Shown: piece by piece, positions 34,207 through 44,441 of the stretch
Layout: each line of letters begins with the position of its first letter
How positions within the stretch are numbered: the stretch's first letter is position 1
Source of the DNA: Chlorops oryzae
Lineage: Eukaryota > Arthropoda > Insecta > Diptera > Chloropidae
Assembly: GCA_020466095.1 (NCBI GenBank)
Contig: CM035806.1
Coordinates: 159,955,667-160,019,666 of the forward strand
DNA length: 64,000 nucleotides
Direction: 5' to 3'
Notes under the pieces: generated by a model
What the model was told of the DNA's origin: nothing
Seen by the model: only the letters and a program-made list of their open reading frames with translations
Databases searched by the model: none
Program-made: the position numbers and the translations under genes

Positions 34207-34535
34207 CTCGGCAGGAAATGTCAATAGTGAATCTATGCTCTTTCTTTACTGAGCGCGTCAACAGTAGGTACTACTGACCAATTATACCCGTCGCAATGCT
34301 TTGCGCTATAGACATTTAACATTGAGTTGTCATTGCATGTCAGCAGTAGACTGAAAAACTATTGACGAAATATTAACGTGGGTACCATTATGTAGGCATA
34401 GATACGGGTACATTCACTTTAGTACGTCAATAGAAAGAGGTACTTCTATGGCCTATTGTGGCTCGCTGCTTTGAGTCCTTGACTAGCAATCTGAAGTCCA
34501 CGGGTTCGAGTCTCATCGGAATAGTGGACTTTTTT
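34207..34535. repeat. Repeat related to the 62295-62688 element, with tRNA-like end
   Basis: From GGCAGGAAATGTCAATAGTG it matches 62300 onward for about 250 bp (CCGTCGCAATGCTTTGCG, ATTTAACATTGAGTTGTC, and so on). Instead of the other copy's right half it runs into a tRNA-like sequence (34450-34533) with B box GGGTTCGAGTCTC, an anticodon-loop-like CTAGCAA, and a T-run after it. Right boundary uncertain. Confidence 0.55.
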
Positions 34536-36568
34536 TCCTTTCTTTAATTGTTTATTTTTTTTTTTTTTTAATCATTTGGGGTTAGCTCGACTTACAACAG
34601 GGTAGTGCTACTAGGAACCATAATATTTGAGATCGTTCACTTACCAAAAAAAAAAAAACGAGAGCACAATTGCAGGTATTCACGGCAGTTTCGGTGTGTG
34701 TTGTCAGTTCTTTTGAATACTGGATGTTAACATATGGCAACAAAGAATCTTGCTTGGCATTCGATACTCTCCAATTTCAGTGTATCTACCCAGCTACGGC
34801 CATTGATGCTCCCCGTCCCCGTCTCGGTCGCCGTCGCCGTCTCCGCCTCCTTTCCGACTGCGATTCGAAAAGCACGGATGATGGTGGTTCAAGTCGGCTC
34901 GCGCAGAGGGGTACTGTAATCAAAAAAAAAAAAAAAAAAAAGGGAATAACACAAATTTAAATTAAAGCGAAAAAATTATCATAATTGTGATTGCATAGTA
35001 CCATGAAATTTTCATTTCAAATCGTCTAAAGGAGAACACAAACTGAGTCGAATCGGTCTGCCCTTGAGCGCTTTGCAACTACAAATGCTGCTGCTGGTGC
35101 TGCTGCTCAACGCAAAGAGTCCTCCTAAGCAACTTGAGATACAACCGACAACACCAAATGCTCCTGCTGGCTGACCTTTCTCACAGAGCGCAGCACGACA
35201 ATCATAGAATGAACCCTATGTGTATTCAACGATATAAGTATGTACCTACCTATGCTGCGCCGTGCAGCAATATGGGCACATTCAAAGACGACTTGGTTGC
35301 AAGGATATACAGATAAAAATGTTTCTTTCTCTTCATTACACTTCTTTAAGGATTTTCACACGGTTTTAGGACGTCGAAAATTATATTAATTTGATTTAAA
35401 GTTTTTTGAAAGAAAAAAAAAAAATTCATTTTTCCGCAGGTATACTTTTTTTTTTTTTTGCTGCGGAAAATGCACCCGAATGTTGACGCACCAATCTGTA
35501 ATGCATACACTTTGCAGTTTTCAATTTATTGCCACTATCCCCCAAAATGAACCGAACTGAAATTGGAGCACTTCTGCGAACGTTCTCAGAGTGTGGCTAC
35601 AGTAGCAAAAACACAAACATCAACAAACAAACACACACACACACACACCAGTGGCAGGAAGTATGTGCGTGGCAACAGCAAGCTATAGCATGCACAGATT
35701 TTAGCTCTCTCTGGCTCTTGCATTTCTCCCTCTCGTGCAACAACAGGGAGCATGGGTCAAAAGAGCGATTTTATGCTTTATGCTGCATGCATGCAAATTT
35801 CGAACGCATTCAACAAGATTCAGCCTCGGCGCGGCAAGGCATGGCCAGCACAATCTGCTGGAGTAGGGGTGTGCGTGTGCATGTGCGTGAGCGTATGTTG
35901 CATTCCCAGCAGGAAAAGTAGCGCTGCGAGCATCGATGACCTCGATGTGACTTCAGGTCCGCAACACATGACATTTCGATCGACACTTTCTATGACATTT
36001 GCATACAACCCGACAGAGAACTCCCTGGCGACATTCTCAGCCTAAAGTGCAATAGCAAAAAAAGAAATTTAAAAAAAAATTCTTTTCTGAGGGCAGAAAA
36101 ATTTCTATGAAAAATTCTTTTTTTTTCCAATTATTGCGTGATATGTATATGAGCGAGTGAGTGTGTGTGTGTGTGTGTTTCACCAACGTTGCAGTTCTGT
36201 TTGCCAAATACACCGATCCTTCCCTCTCTATGATATAAGCCTATGTATGATAGAAACCTAACTACACTTCTGCACCGCATATTATGGAATTCAGTGGGCC
36301 ATAACTTGAAACTAATCTTATAATATACTTATTTATTTGAAAAAAAAAAAAAGAAAAAGAGTACCTAGTATAAATTGAGCGAAGACCTGTAAAGAAGTTC
36401 CTGCTTCATTGGAAAACTTGAAAATGGAAAGTCTTCGTTCATTGAATCGAATAATATGGTTCAATAAAACGTTGTGCTATGGTATTTCGCACACACTTTG
36501 CACATTAGCTATTCGCAAAGGTATGCTAATACGGCAATCTTGCAACATTTAGTACGTGCCACAATCAT
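34536..36568. other. Intergenic stretch, no gene seen
   Basis: Contains a short GC-rich CCGTCGCCGT tract (34805-34850), CTG-rich sequence near 35085-35107, A- and T-runs, (AC)n near 35632-35649 and a (GT)n near 36161-36178. CCCAGCAGGAAAAG at 35906 is a lone MITE-like tip with no partner. Open frames are not protein-like. Confidence 0.4.
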
Positions 36569-36729
36569 TAGGGGTATTCACAAAGGCGTCGGAAAATCGG
36601 AAAATTTTAAGTGCTTAAAAAGTTGTGCAAGATACAAAAAAAAAAGTTTAAAAATTTTTGAAGAATTCGCATTTTACCGATTTTCCGACTTTCCACAACG
36701 TTTTAAACACGCCTTTTTGAATACCCCTA
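36569..36729. mobile_element. 161-bp MITE with TAGGGGTATTCA ends
   Basis: TAGGGGTATTCACAAAGGCG and the inverse of CGCCTTTTTGAATACCCCTA match at 19 of 20 positions. Inner complementarity includes GGAAAATC / GATTTTCC. No convincing target duplication, so superfamily unassigned. Confidence 0.65.
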
Positions 36730-37149
36730 TTATTTTGAATTTGATCTTTTATCGTCTAGAAGCCTTCAAAATATAAACACACCTTCAACCATCGGGAGAT
36801 CTGATATTCTTTTGGGAATATCTTTGCAATCCTTCTTCATTTTGAATAATTGCGATTCAATTGCTTCAATTTAAGCATTACACATTACATTTGGATTTTT
36901 CGTTCTTTCATCGTAGCAATTTTTTGGGCAATGCTCCACGATGCACACGTACACGATCATGTACAAGCCGCTGCGTGCAATGATGTTAGCGGGTGACTTA
37001 AGGTACACACACTATATTCTACTGTATAACTCGGCAGGATTTGAATTAAAGTGAAGCTTATATCCTATTCAAGTCTAAATAGGCAATGAAAATCATGGAC
37101 ATGAATAGAACCCCTCAACGACAACATTGTGCCCAATGGACTTGTTATA
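36730..37149. other. Intergenic stretch, nothing recognised
   Basis: No gene or repeat structure seen. Confidence 0.3.
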
Positions 37150-37440
37150 CAGGACAGTGTCACCTATGTTCATACATATCGCACCCTGGCAACTAAAGCG
37201 ACACAACTCAAAATCTTTGAATTTTGAGTTATGATGTGGATCTTGTTCCTAAGTTACGTGTCTACCTGCAGGAAAAATTCCATTCCGTTTTTCCTATTAT
37301 AAAAGGCCGAAAAAAAGCCGTAATGCCTTTCTTCTTGCTTTGATTGACACTGCGATGCATTTTGTTTATCGCGTTTTGTGAAAAATGGCAGATTTTGAGT
37401 TGTGTCTCTTTAGTTGCCGGGGTGCGATATGTCCTGTTGA
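37150..37440. mobile_element. Inverted-repeat element with CAGGACA ends
   Basis: ATATCGCACCC…GGCAACTAAAG…GACACAACTCAAAATC on the left is the inverse of 37391-37433. The left arm has about 24 extra bases after CAGGACA. Ends look hAT-like, but no 8-bp duplication is evident. Confidence 0.5.
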
Positions 37441-38261
37441 AATCACTGATGACTTTGTCTTTCAAAAGAATATTTGCCTGCCGGGTTTGGTCAGCTTTTG
37501 TGTGGATACCATGTACCTACATGTATTTACACATACGTAAATTGCATATTTACATCAAAAACGAAGAAGAAGAAGAAGAAGAAAAACGGAAACGAAAAAG
37601 GAGAACAACAAACAAAGACGACTCCTCCCTTGGCTGGTTGGTTGCTTGACTTTTCTTTGTTGTTGAATTGCATTTGCTGACCTCAAAATATCTCGCTCCT
37701 CGTCTTTCATATTTTCATCATATTTTCTTATTGAATCGAATTTAATGCATTATCCGATGGATTCTGGAAAAAGCTCTTTCAAAATTTCGAATAATTTCTT
37801 TCACAATATCTCGAAAGAATATGAAAGCAGCTAGATATTTTATTTTACAATTTTCTTTTTGATTTAATTTACCTCTTCGGCGTTGCACACAGAGTTTAGG
37901 TGCGTTCTCTCTCACTCTATGTATGTATATACATATAAATCTATGGAGTTTATGCGCGCGCTCTCTCACTCTCTCTTTCTCTCTCCGTGTCTTTTATGCG
38001 CCACTCTAACTCATTCGAAGAGCGATAACAACAATTTTCAAGCATTGAAATTCAAATTTTTTGATTGAGCACAAACTTTATTTCATTTTAATTAAGCGAC
38101 ACTTTTATGCTTCTTTCATCTAGTTAATCCATTTGTCATTTACACTCTTTTATACAGTTGCTTTCTATTTCGAATTTCACTCGATACGGCCGACAAGCAC
38201 ATCACCCTATTCAGATTCACCGCACCCAACCGCCTCTCACAGAATCCGATATGAAACCAAT
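37441..38261. other. Intergenic stretch with GAGA and GAA tracts
   Basis: (GAA)n at 37563-37582 and a CT/GA tract CTCTCTCACTCTCTC at 37960-37985. No gene supported. Confidence 0.4.
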
Positions 38262-38718
38262 CAGTGCTGTCGTTTTCAATTTTTGGATTAGTAGTATACC
38301 TTTTTGTTTTTCGTAGTATTATGGCATATTTTGTAGTATTTTTATGAAATCAAATAATATGGATGGAAGATTTATATTTTTTACGATATTTTATTTTCTT
38401 TCTTCGAAACAAAGTATGTATGCATATTTTAAACAATAAAAAAATTTTATTTTTCATATTAACAATGTTTCCTACACGGAATATGAATGGTGCTAATGCC
38501 TCGTTAATTTTACAGAATTTAAAAAAAAATTAAAGAACATTGTATAGATGTCTTTTTTCGTTTTTTGAGAAATTATGTTTGACGGATACTTGTTTTCTAC
38601 TAAGTATATAGATTTTCACTTTTCCAAAAATGTAGAAAATTTGTATTTTTGTAGTGTAGTAGTATGGGCGTTGAAATTGTAGTAAAATACTATAATTGTA
38701 GTACTTCCGACAGCACTG
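38262..38718. mobile_element. 457-bp hAT MITE (CAGTGCTGTCG ends)
   Basis: CAGTGCTGTCG at the left and the inverse CGACAGCACTG at the right. Flanks GAAACCAAT and GAAACCAT match as an 8-bp duplication with one extra A on the left. Interior repeats GTAGTA/TACTAC. Confidence 0.75.
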
Positions 38719-38733
38719 GAAACCATATAGAAC

Positions 38734-39058
38734 CACGGCTGCCGTTTTGGTACATTTGTACCAAATTTTGTACACTTTTTTTTCGTTTGGTACAATGGTA
38801 CATAAATTTGAAATTTGGTACATTTTTGTTAAAGTGCTCAGCTAATTGAGATAATGGAATAAAAAATCTGGAGAAATGCTTTGAGTCGGGTCAAATGTAG
38901 CAACATCTTTCTCATATAGTCAAACGGATTGTGTAAAAACATACATACATCTGTAATTTGTTATGAATATATTAATTTTTGAAGTCCAGCAACGGTACAT
39001 TTTTCCTAGTTTTTGTACATTTTTTGGTACAAGAAAATTAAGGCAATTGGCAACCGTG
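38734..39058. mobile_element. 325-bp hAT MITE (CACGGCTGCC ends)
   Basis: CACGGCTGCC and the inverse of GGCAACCGTG end the element. The target duplication TATAGAAC is exact (38726-38733, 39059-39066). The interior is filled with GGTAC(A)/TGTACC repeats. Confidence 0.85.
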
Positions 39059-39091
39059 TATAGAACAATGAAACTGATTTTTGAAAAACAT

Positions 39092-39438
39092 CAGTGCTGC
39101 CAAAAGGGAAAAAAATTTTTTAACACATAGGCTCAAAAAAGTTAACAGAATCAAAACAAAGTTATATTTTTTTTTAATAAATTAAGTGTGTGAATAAAAA
39201 AATAGAAGCAATAAATATTTTCTAAATAAGCTCAATTGTGCTTATACATGAAAACAACGATTTTTTTTTACTGAAAAAGGTTGATTCTGCTTATAAATTT
39301 TTTGTTATTTAAACGAAAAAGCTCAATACCGCTTGTTCAAAATTATGCAAAAGTGCTAAAAGGCAAGACTTCAAAAAAGTAAGCAAATTGAAAAAAAGTT
39401 AGCACTTTTGCTTAGAAATAAGCAAAACGGCAACACTT
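39092..39438. mobile_element. 347-bp hAT MITE (CAGTGCTGCC ends)
   Basis: CAGTGCTGCCAAAAGG and the inverse of CGGCAACACTT are imperfect TIRs. The 8-bp duplication AAAAACAT is exact (39084-39091, 39439-39446). AT-rich interior with GCTCAA/TTGAGC-like repeats. Confidence 0.85.
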
Positions 39439-39446
39439 AAAAACAT

Positions 39447-39914
39447 ACAATCGTCAGTGCTCCCACACAATGCTCTCATTTTCAAAACAAAAAACCGGTA
39501 GATTTGAGACAAATGTAGGTAGATTCAAGTAAAATGTGGTAGATTTATTTTAAGTAAACATTGGAAAACTTAGTAAAAAAAAAAGTTTATCTTTATTTTC
39601 ATATCCATCGTAATAATAAAAAAGCATAATTTAATTTATTGACTTGCATAGAATATAAAGTTCAAAATAAGCCCATACTCAAGAACAAATAGTCCCATTG
39701 TTTCTTATGTTATATGCCACTTCAATTATAAACAAGCCTGTTCGATATAAGAAAAATTAAAATAATTACTTCGAATTATTTTTCGATTTATTTGCATGTA
39801 TTTAATATGGGCACTTTACTTACTGCATATCTGAGTAAAATCTATAATAAAGAAAAGTACCTGTGTGAAAAATAGGTAGATTTTCATCAATGAGCGGTAG
39901 AACAAGTAAAAATA
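39447..39914. other. Intergenic stretch, possible fourth hAT tip
   Basis: CAGTGCTCCC at 39455 looks like another hAT tip but no partner end was found. GGTAGATTT recurs several times. No gene. Confidence 0.35.
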
Positions 39915-40361
39915 CCCAGGCGGAAATTGTATTTCTTCTCTACTACTTCCGAAATGATGAAAATTCGCAGTCTACTCGCATTACTAGGCCTTAATTTTAA
40001 TAAAGTTTGTTAGGAGATGGCCGCTGTTTTCATTTCCACAAAATTCATTTGTCATTGATTAGAGAAAGAAGTGAATAGCCAACCCTAGTAAGCATTAAAA
40101 TTTCATTTGAGAAAAGATTACTTGCTGGCTAGCTGAAATGCATACAACGTTCATGATTATTTCATTTGAAAATGGAGTATACACTGCTAATGCGAATGAA
40201 AATTGCATTTGAAGAAGGGTCTGTTGAAGCGACCTCTTCATTCCATAATATTTTCACTAGAAGACCGTTCGAAAAAGCACCAATTGATATTTTTAAACAT
40301 CAATGCTTCACTACTTCTGCATCAATGAATTTTGTCATACATGCGATAAATTCCGGCTGGG
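39915..40361. mobile_element. 447-bp MITE, CCCAGCCGGAAATT family, copy 1
   Basis: CCCAGGCGGAAATTG and the inverse of AAATTCCGGCTGGG bound the element. Related sequence recurs at 43008-43541, 46619-47390, 47401-47770 and 48473-48771, sharing GCGGCCATCTCC, AATGCGAGTAG, ACTACTTCTG and AAATGAAATTTTCAT blocks. An open frame crossing its right end (40166-40579) is chance. It ends about 230 bp before the TyrRS start codon. Confidence 0.7.
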
Positions 40362-40592
40362 TCGTATTCTCTGTGTCCCAGCTATATGTGCCACCTGTAG
40401 TTGTACGTGCTTCACTCTTTACTCACGACACGTTTGTTGTCAGCCGTGATTTTTTGCGATCGTATTGTCGTATCGGAAACAAGAGCATTTCGGGACACGT
40501 TGTTGCAATTTCGTCAGCAGGGTTTTTTGTATTTTTCGTTCTTTTGAGCATATTAACTAGAAGTGTATTTCTGAATTAATAAAATATCAAAA

Positions 40593-42479
40593 ATGACTTC
40601 ATTGAGCACGGAAGAGAAAAGAGAATTGATAACCCGAAATCTGCACGAGGTTCTGGGTGAGGACAAATTGAATGGCATCATCAAGGAGCGTGATTTGAAA
40701 ATATACTGGGGCACTGCGACTACGGGGAAACCTCATATTGCATACTTTGTTCCAATGTGTAAGATTGGAGATTTCTTAAAAGCGGGCTGTGAAGTGAGTA
40801 AGGTAGAGTTGATGAGATCTTGAAATGACTGTAATTCACGTTATATAGGTGACGATTCTCTTTGCGGATCTGCATGCATATTTGGACAATATGAAGGCGC
40901 CATGGTCGTTATTGGAGCTGCGTACTCGATACTATGAAGCTGTGATTAAAGCAATGCTTAGTTCAATTGGTGTTCCATTGGAGAAACTGAAATTCGTAAA
41001 GGGAACGGACTACCAATTGTCGCGTGAATACACTCTGGATGTTTACAAATTGAGTTCGCTTGTTACGCAGCATGATGCGAAGAAAGCAGGCGCTGAAGTT
41101 GTCAAACAAGTTGAATATCCACTTCTTTCTGGTCTTTTGTACCCAGGACTGCAAGCACTCGATGAGGAATATCTTAAGGTTGATGCACAATTTGGTGGTG
41201 TCGATCAGCGGAAGATTTTTACATTTGCCGAGAAATTTTTGCCTCAATTGGGCTATGAGAAGCGTGTGCATTTGATGAATCCAATGGGTATGACTATATG
41301 CACGCATGACTGTTCCAAGACTTTATTTTTTTTAAGCTCTTCACATTCATTTATAGTGCCCGGATTGACTGGCAGCAAAATGTCTTCATCAGAGGAGGAT
41401 TCCAAAATCGATTTACTCGACTCACCAGCGAACGTGAAAAAGAAACTGAAAAAAGCATTTTGTGAGCCAGGCAATACATCAGACAATGGGGTGCTCTCCT
41501 TCGTCAAACATGTTCTATTCTCACTATTTAAGCCTGGTGAAGGTTGGTTTTTCCGGTGTTCCTATTCGAGACAAACTCAAACGTCATCATTCCCTTTCAG
41601 GTTTCGAGGTAAATCGTTCGCCTGAAAACGGTGGCAGCATCACATTTAATAATCATGTTGAATTGGAGCAATACTTTGCCGAGAATAAATTGCACCCAGC
41701 TGATTTAAAATCTGCCGTTGAAAAGTACATTAACGGCTTATTGGAACCGATTCGAAAGGCCTTCGAGAGTCCTGAACTACTGTGAGTAGAAAAAGCACTA
41801 TCCTGAACGAACTTGTCCTTTAATGGATAAATTTTATTAGAAAACTAAGCGCTGAAGCTTATCCACCACCATCGAAAGTAAAGAACGGTCCAGCAACTGT
41901 TGGTGCTGCGAGTACAGCAGAAGATGGCCCGCATCGTTTGGATATACGCGTTGGCAAAGTTGTGGAAATCGCGCCGCATCCCGATGCTGATACTCTTTAT
42001 GTACTCAAAATCGATTTGGCTGAGGAGCAACCTCGTACGGTCATAAGTGGTTTAGTGAAGTACGTAACGATAGCTGAAATGGAGCAAAGACTGGTCGCTG
42101 TGTTATGTAATCTCAAGGCTTCGAAAATGCGTGGCATTCTCTCCGAGGGCATGGTCCTGTGTACCTCAAAGTATGTTCAAATGGACAATATGATTCATAT
42201 GGAAATTATATTGAAATCTCTTCTTTATAAAGCGCTGATCACACTATTGTGGAACCAATTATCGTGCCGGATAACTCCAAAATAGGCTCCCGCTTGACTT
42301 TTGAAGGCTACAGCGGCAATCCCGATGAACAATTGAATCCCAAGAAAAAAATCTGGGAAAAACTTTCAACGGATCTGAAGACGAATGGCGATGGCGTTGC
42401 CGTCTGGCGTGATAATTTCCTATTGACGACGGACGGTGAGAAATTAACAAGCAAATTGGCCAATTGCTGCATAAAGTAG
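40593..42479 (+). CDS. TyrRS: Tyrosyl-tRNA synthetase, cytoplasmic
   Basis: Attaches tyrosine to tRNA-Tyr in the cytosol; class I aminoacyl-tRNA synthetase acting as a dimer in its family. Six exons with GT-AG introns: 40593-40793, 40849-41287, 41357-41536, 41601-41781, 41841-42170, 42233-42479, giving 525 aa, close to the 528 aa of the human enzyme. The start is the ATG of [13 protein letters not shown], after an AT-rich leader. The HIGH-type motif is PHIAYF (about residue 48) in [14 protein letters not shown]; the KMSKS motif is [12 protein letters not shown] (about residue 222). An ELR tripeptide lies in [11 protein letters not shown]. After a linker, an EMAPII-like OB-fold starts at [20 protein letters not shown] (about residue 357), the C-terminal extension found in animal TyrRS. 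Reading frame intact across all junctions. Converges on the mitochondrial ArgRS gene; MITEs lie close on both sides. Confidence 0.95.
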
Positions 42480-43007
42480 GCTACGATCACGCTTTTATAA
42501 AGCTCAAACATGTTTACGAAAGAAATCCATGTCAAAAGCAATGCATATATTTATTTAAAAACGAGTGTTCTTAATTGAAAAATTATTTTTACCTTCGATT
42601 ACATCGCAAATACAAGACGAGAAACAAGAAACTATTTGCACTTTTCATATACATACGTAAGGATCCATTTATTCATTGAAAAATATGTACCTTATTAAGT
42701 GTGGGATTCGTCTTTTGTTCGATGAATGTGAATTGCCATCATTCGTTATTTCATTTATTGTCGAATGAGACTCCTCTCAAGACTTCGTTATACGTCATTA
42801 TTGTTTTTCGTTCGACTCGGATTTTGTGTTCGAGTAGAATGGCTTTCCGAACTACAGAGTAAGGCCACAGTTTAAGTCTCTAGCTCTGTAAGATATGAAC
42901 ACGTTTGAGAAAAAAACCAACTCCAAATTCATTTGGGACATGAGTATGTCGCAGCAAACAACTTGGAAATATGCAATTCTAGATTTTCAGTGAGAAAAAA
43001 AAAAAGA
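42480..43007. other. TyrRS 3' region, no gene seen
   Basis: Presumed 3' UTR and intergenic DNA. No perfect AATAAA was seen within the first 200 bases after the stop. Confidence 0.4.
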
Positions 43008-43541
43008 AGTAATGAAAGCTTCATTTGAAGAAGGGTCTGTTGTAGTAAAATATTGTATCCATGATAATTTTACTCGACGGTCAATACATAGAGTGCAAAT
43101 TGGTGTCTTTAAAAATGAATGTGTCACTACTTCTGAATTGATGATATATGACCAGGGCTCGGATATATATGCATTTTTAAATTTAAAGCATACTTTAGGG
43201 GGCATTTTTTTTTTTTTTTTCAAACATTTTGCGAATAAGTCAAGTGAATTTGAACTTCAAACGGCTTTTCTACCTTCATAAAAATTCTTATTGATGTTGA
43301 AAATCGATTTGAATCTTAAGTTTATGTGAGTTGAACCAAATTTTTACTCCATAAAGTATGCTTTAAATTTATAAATGCATATACAATATCCGAGCCCTGC
43401 ATATGACATTTGAAGTAGTGAAAACAGCGGCCATCTCCTCGCAAACTTCATTAGAAGTGTGGGGTTAGCAATGCGAGTAGTGGCAAGACGCATTTTCAAC
43501 ACCTCGAAAGTTATATAGAATCAGTGCAATTTCCGGCTAGG
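43008..43541. mobile_element. MITE, CCCAGCCGGAAATT family, copy 2 (interrupted)
   Basis: The left part (GAAGAAGGGTCTGTTG … CACTACTTCTGAATTGATG) matches the right half of copy 1. After a hAT insert (43153-43399), the right part (GCGGCCATCTCC … CAATTTCCGGCTAGG) matches the inverse of copy 1's left half. The left boundary is not sharp. Confidence 0.6.
43153..43399. mobile_element. 247-bp hAT MITE nested in another MITE
   Basis: CAGGGCTCGGATAT and the inverse of ATATCCGAGCCCTG are the ends; inner arms (GCATTT, TTTAAAGCATACTTTA) continue the palindrome. The target duplication is TATATGAC/CATATGAC (43145-43152, 43400-43407), 7/8. It lies inside the copy-2 MITE, so it inserted later. Confidence 0.8.
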
Positions 43542-43731
43542 AAATCTTGTTAACAAAATGTAAAAAAAAAAAAAAAAATGGTTTAAGTAAATGGTATTTA
43601 CAGTTGTGCGAAAATTTCAACAGATAGTAACACTATCGGAACATGATAAATAGGTGAGCCCACATCCGATTTGCCCATATGCATATAGGAGCATATGTAT
43701 GTGGCTTAAATCACAATAATGTAATATGCTG

Positions 43732-44395
43732 TAGTGATGTAACGAATATTCGCATTCGCGAATATTCGCATGTTTATTCGCATTCGCAAAATGTTGCGAA
43801 TATTTTGCGAATATATAATTAGCAGAAAATTGACCAAAAATGTATTCTTTAATCGATTTTTTAAATTTAAATTTAAAAGCCAATATTTTAGCATTTAAAG
43901 AATTTTTTATGTGCTACCGGTTACACAGATATTGCACTTAAAAAACCATTTTAGTATGAAACGTATATAAGAAAGTCAATGTTGTCAAATTCTTCCCTGA
44001 ATTAAACGCATTTGGAATGCCTTTAAGTTCCTTCACATAAATTTTCATACAAGAACGACCGTCTGAGGGCTACTAAACGAAAAACGACAATAACATTGCG
44101 TATTGCGCAGGGGCGTTTTGCTTGCACGAAATCGTCGGATTAGTTTTGTTGTTGTCATGTGACTGTTTTTTTTTAACACTTTGAAATTTAACATCGAAAT
44201 GTGTAATTTCTTTTACTTATGAAAGAATTATTTTTTTCCAAAGTTGGTGCGCTATATAAATAAATGAATTGATTTGGTGATGTGTGCCAAATTTGAGATA
44301 TAGATTCAAAAACTGAATATTCGCATTCGCGAATATGAGTAGGCATTCGCATTCGCATTCGCGATTGCTAAAATTTGACATTCGTTACATCACTA
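43732..44395. mobile_element. 664-bp hAT element with GCGAATATTCGC repeats
   Basis: Perfect 16-bp TIR TAGTGATGTAACGAAT with an exact 8-bp duplication ATATGCTG (43724-43731, 44396-44403). Both ends carry dense GCGAATATTCGC and CATTCGC motifs. The middle has no transposase. It stops 46 bp short of the ArgRS stop codon, so it lies in that gene's 3' region. Confidence 0.9.
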
Positions 44396-44441
44396 ATATG
44401 CTGATACAAAAACAAATTGATGGTATTTGAAATTTCAATAA

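Noticed and set aside
35906..36043. MITE starting CCCAGCAGGAAAAG
   Set aside because: No inverse end could be found; left as a lone tip.
40166..40579. 137-codon frame ending just before the TyrRS start
   Set aside because: It lies mostly in a MITE, stops before the TyrRS ATG, and shows no protein-family resemblance, so it is not an N-terminal extension.
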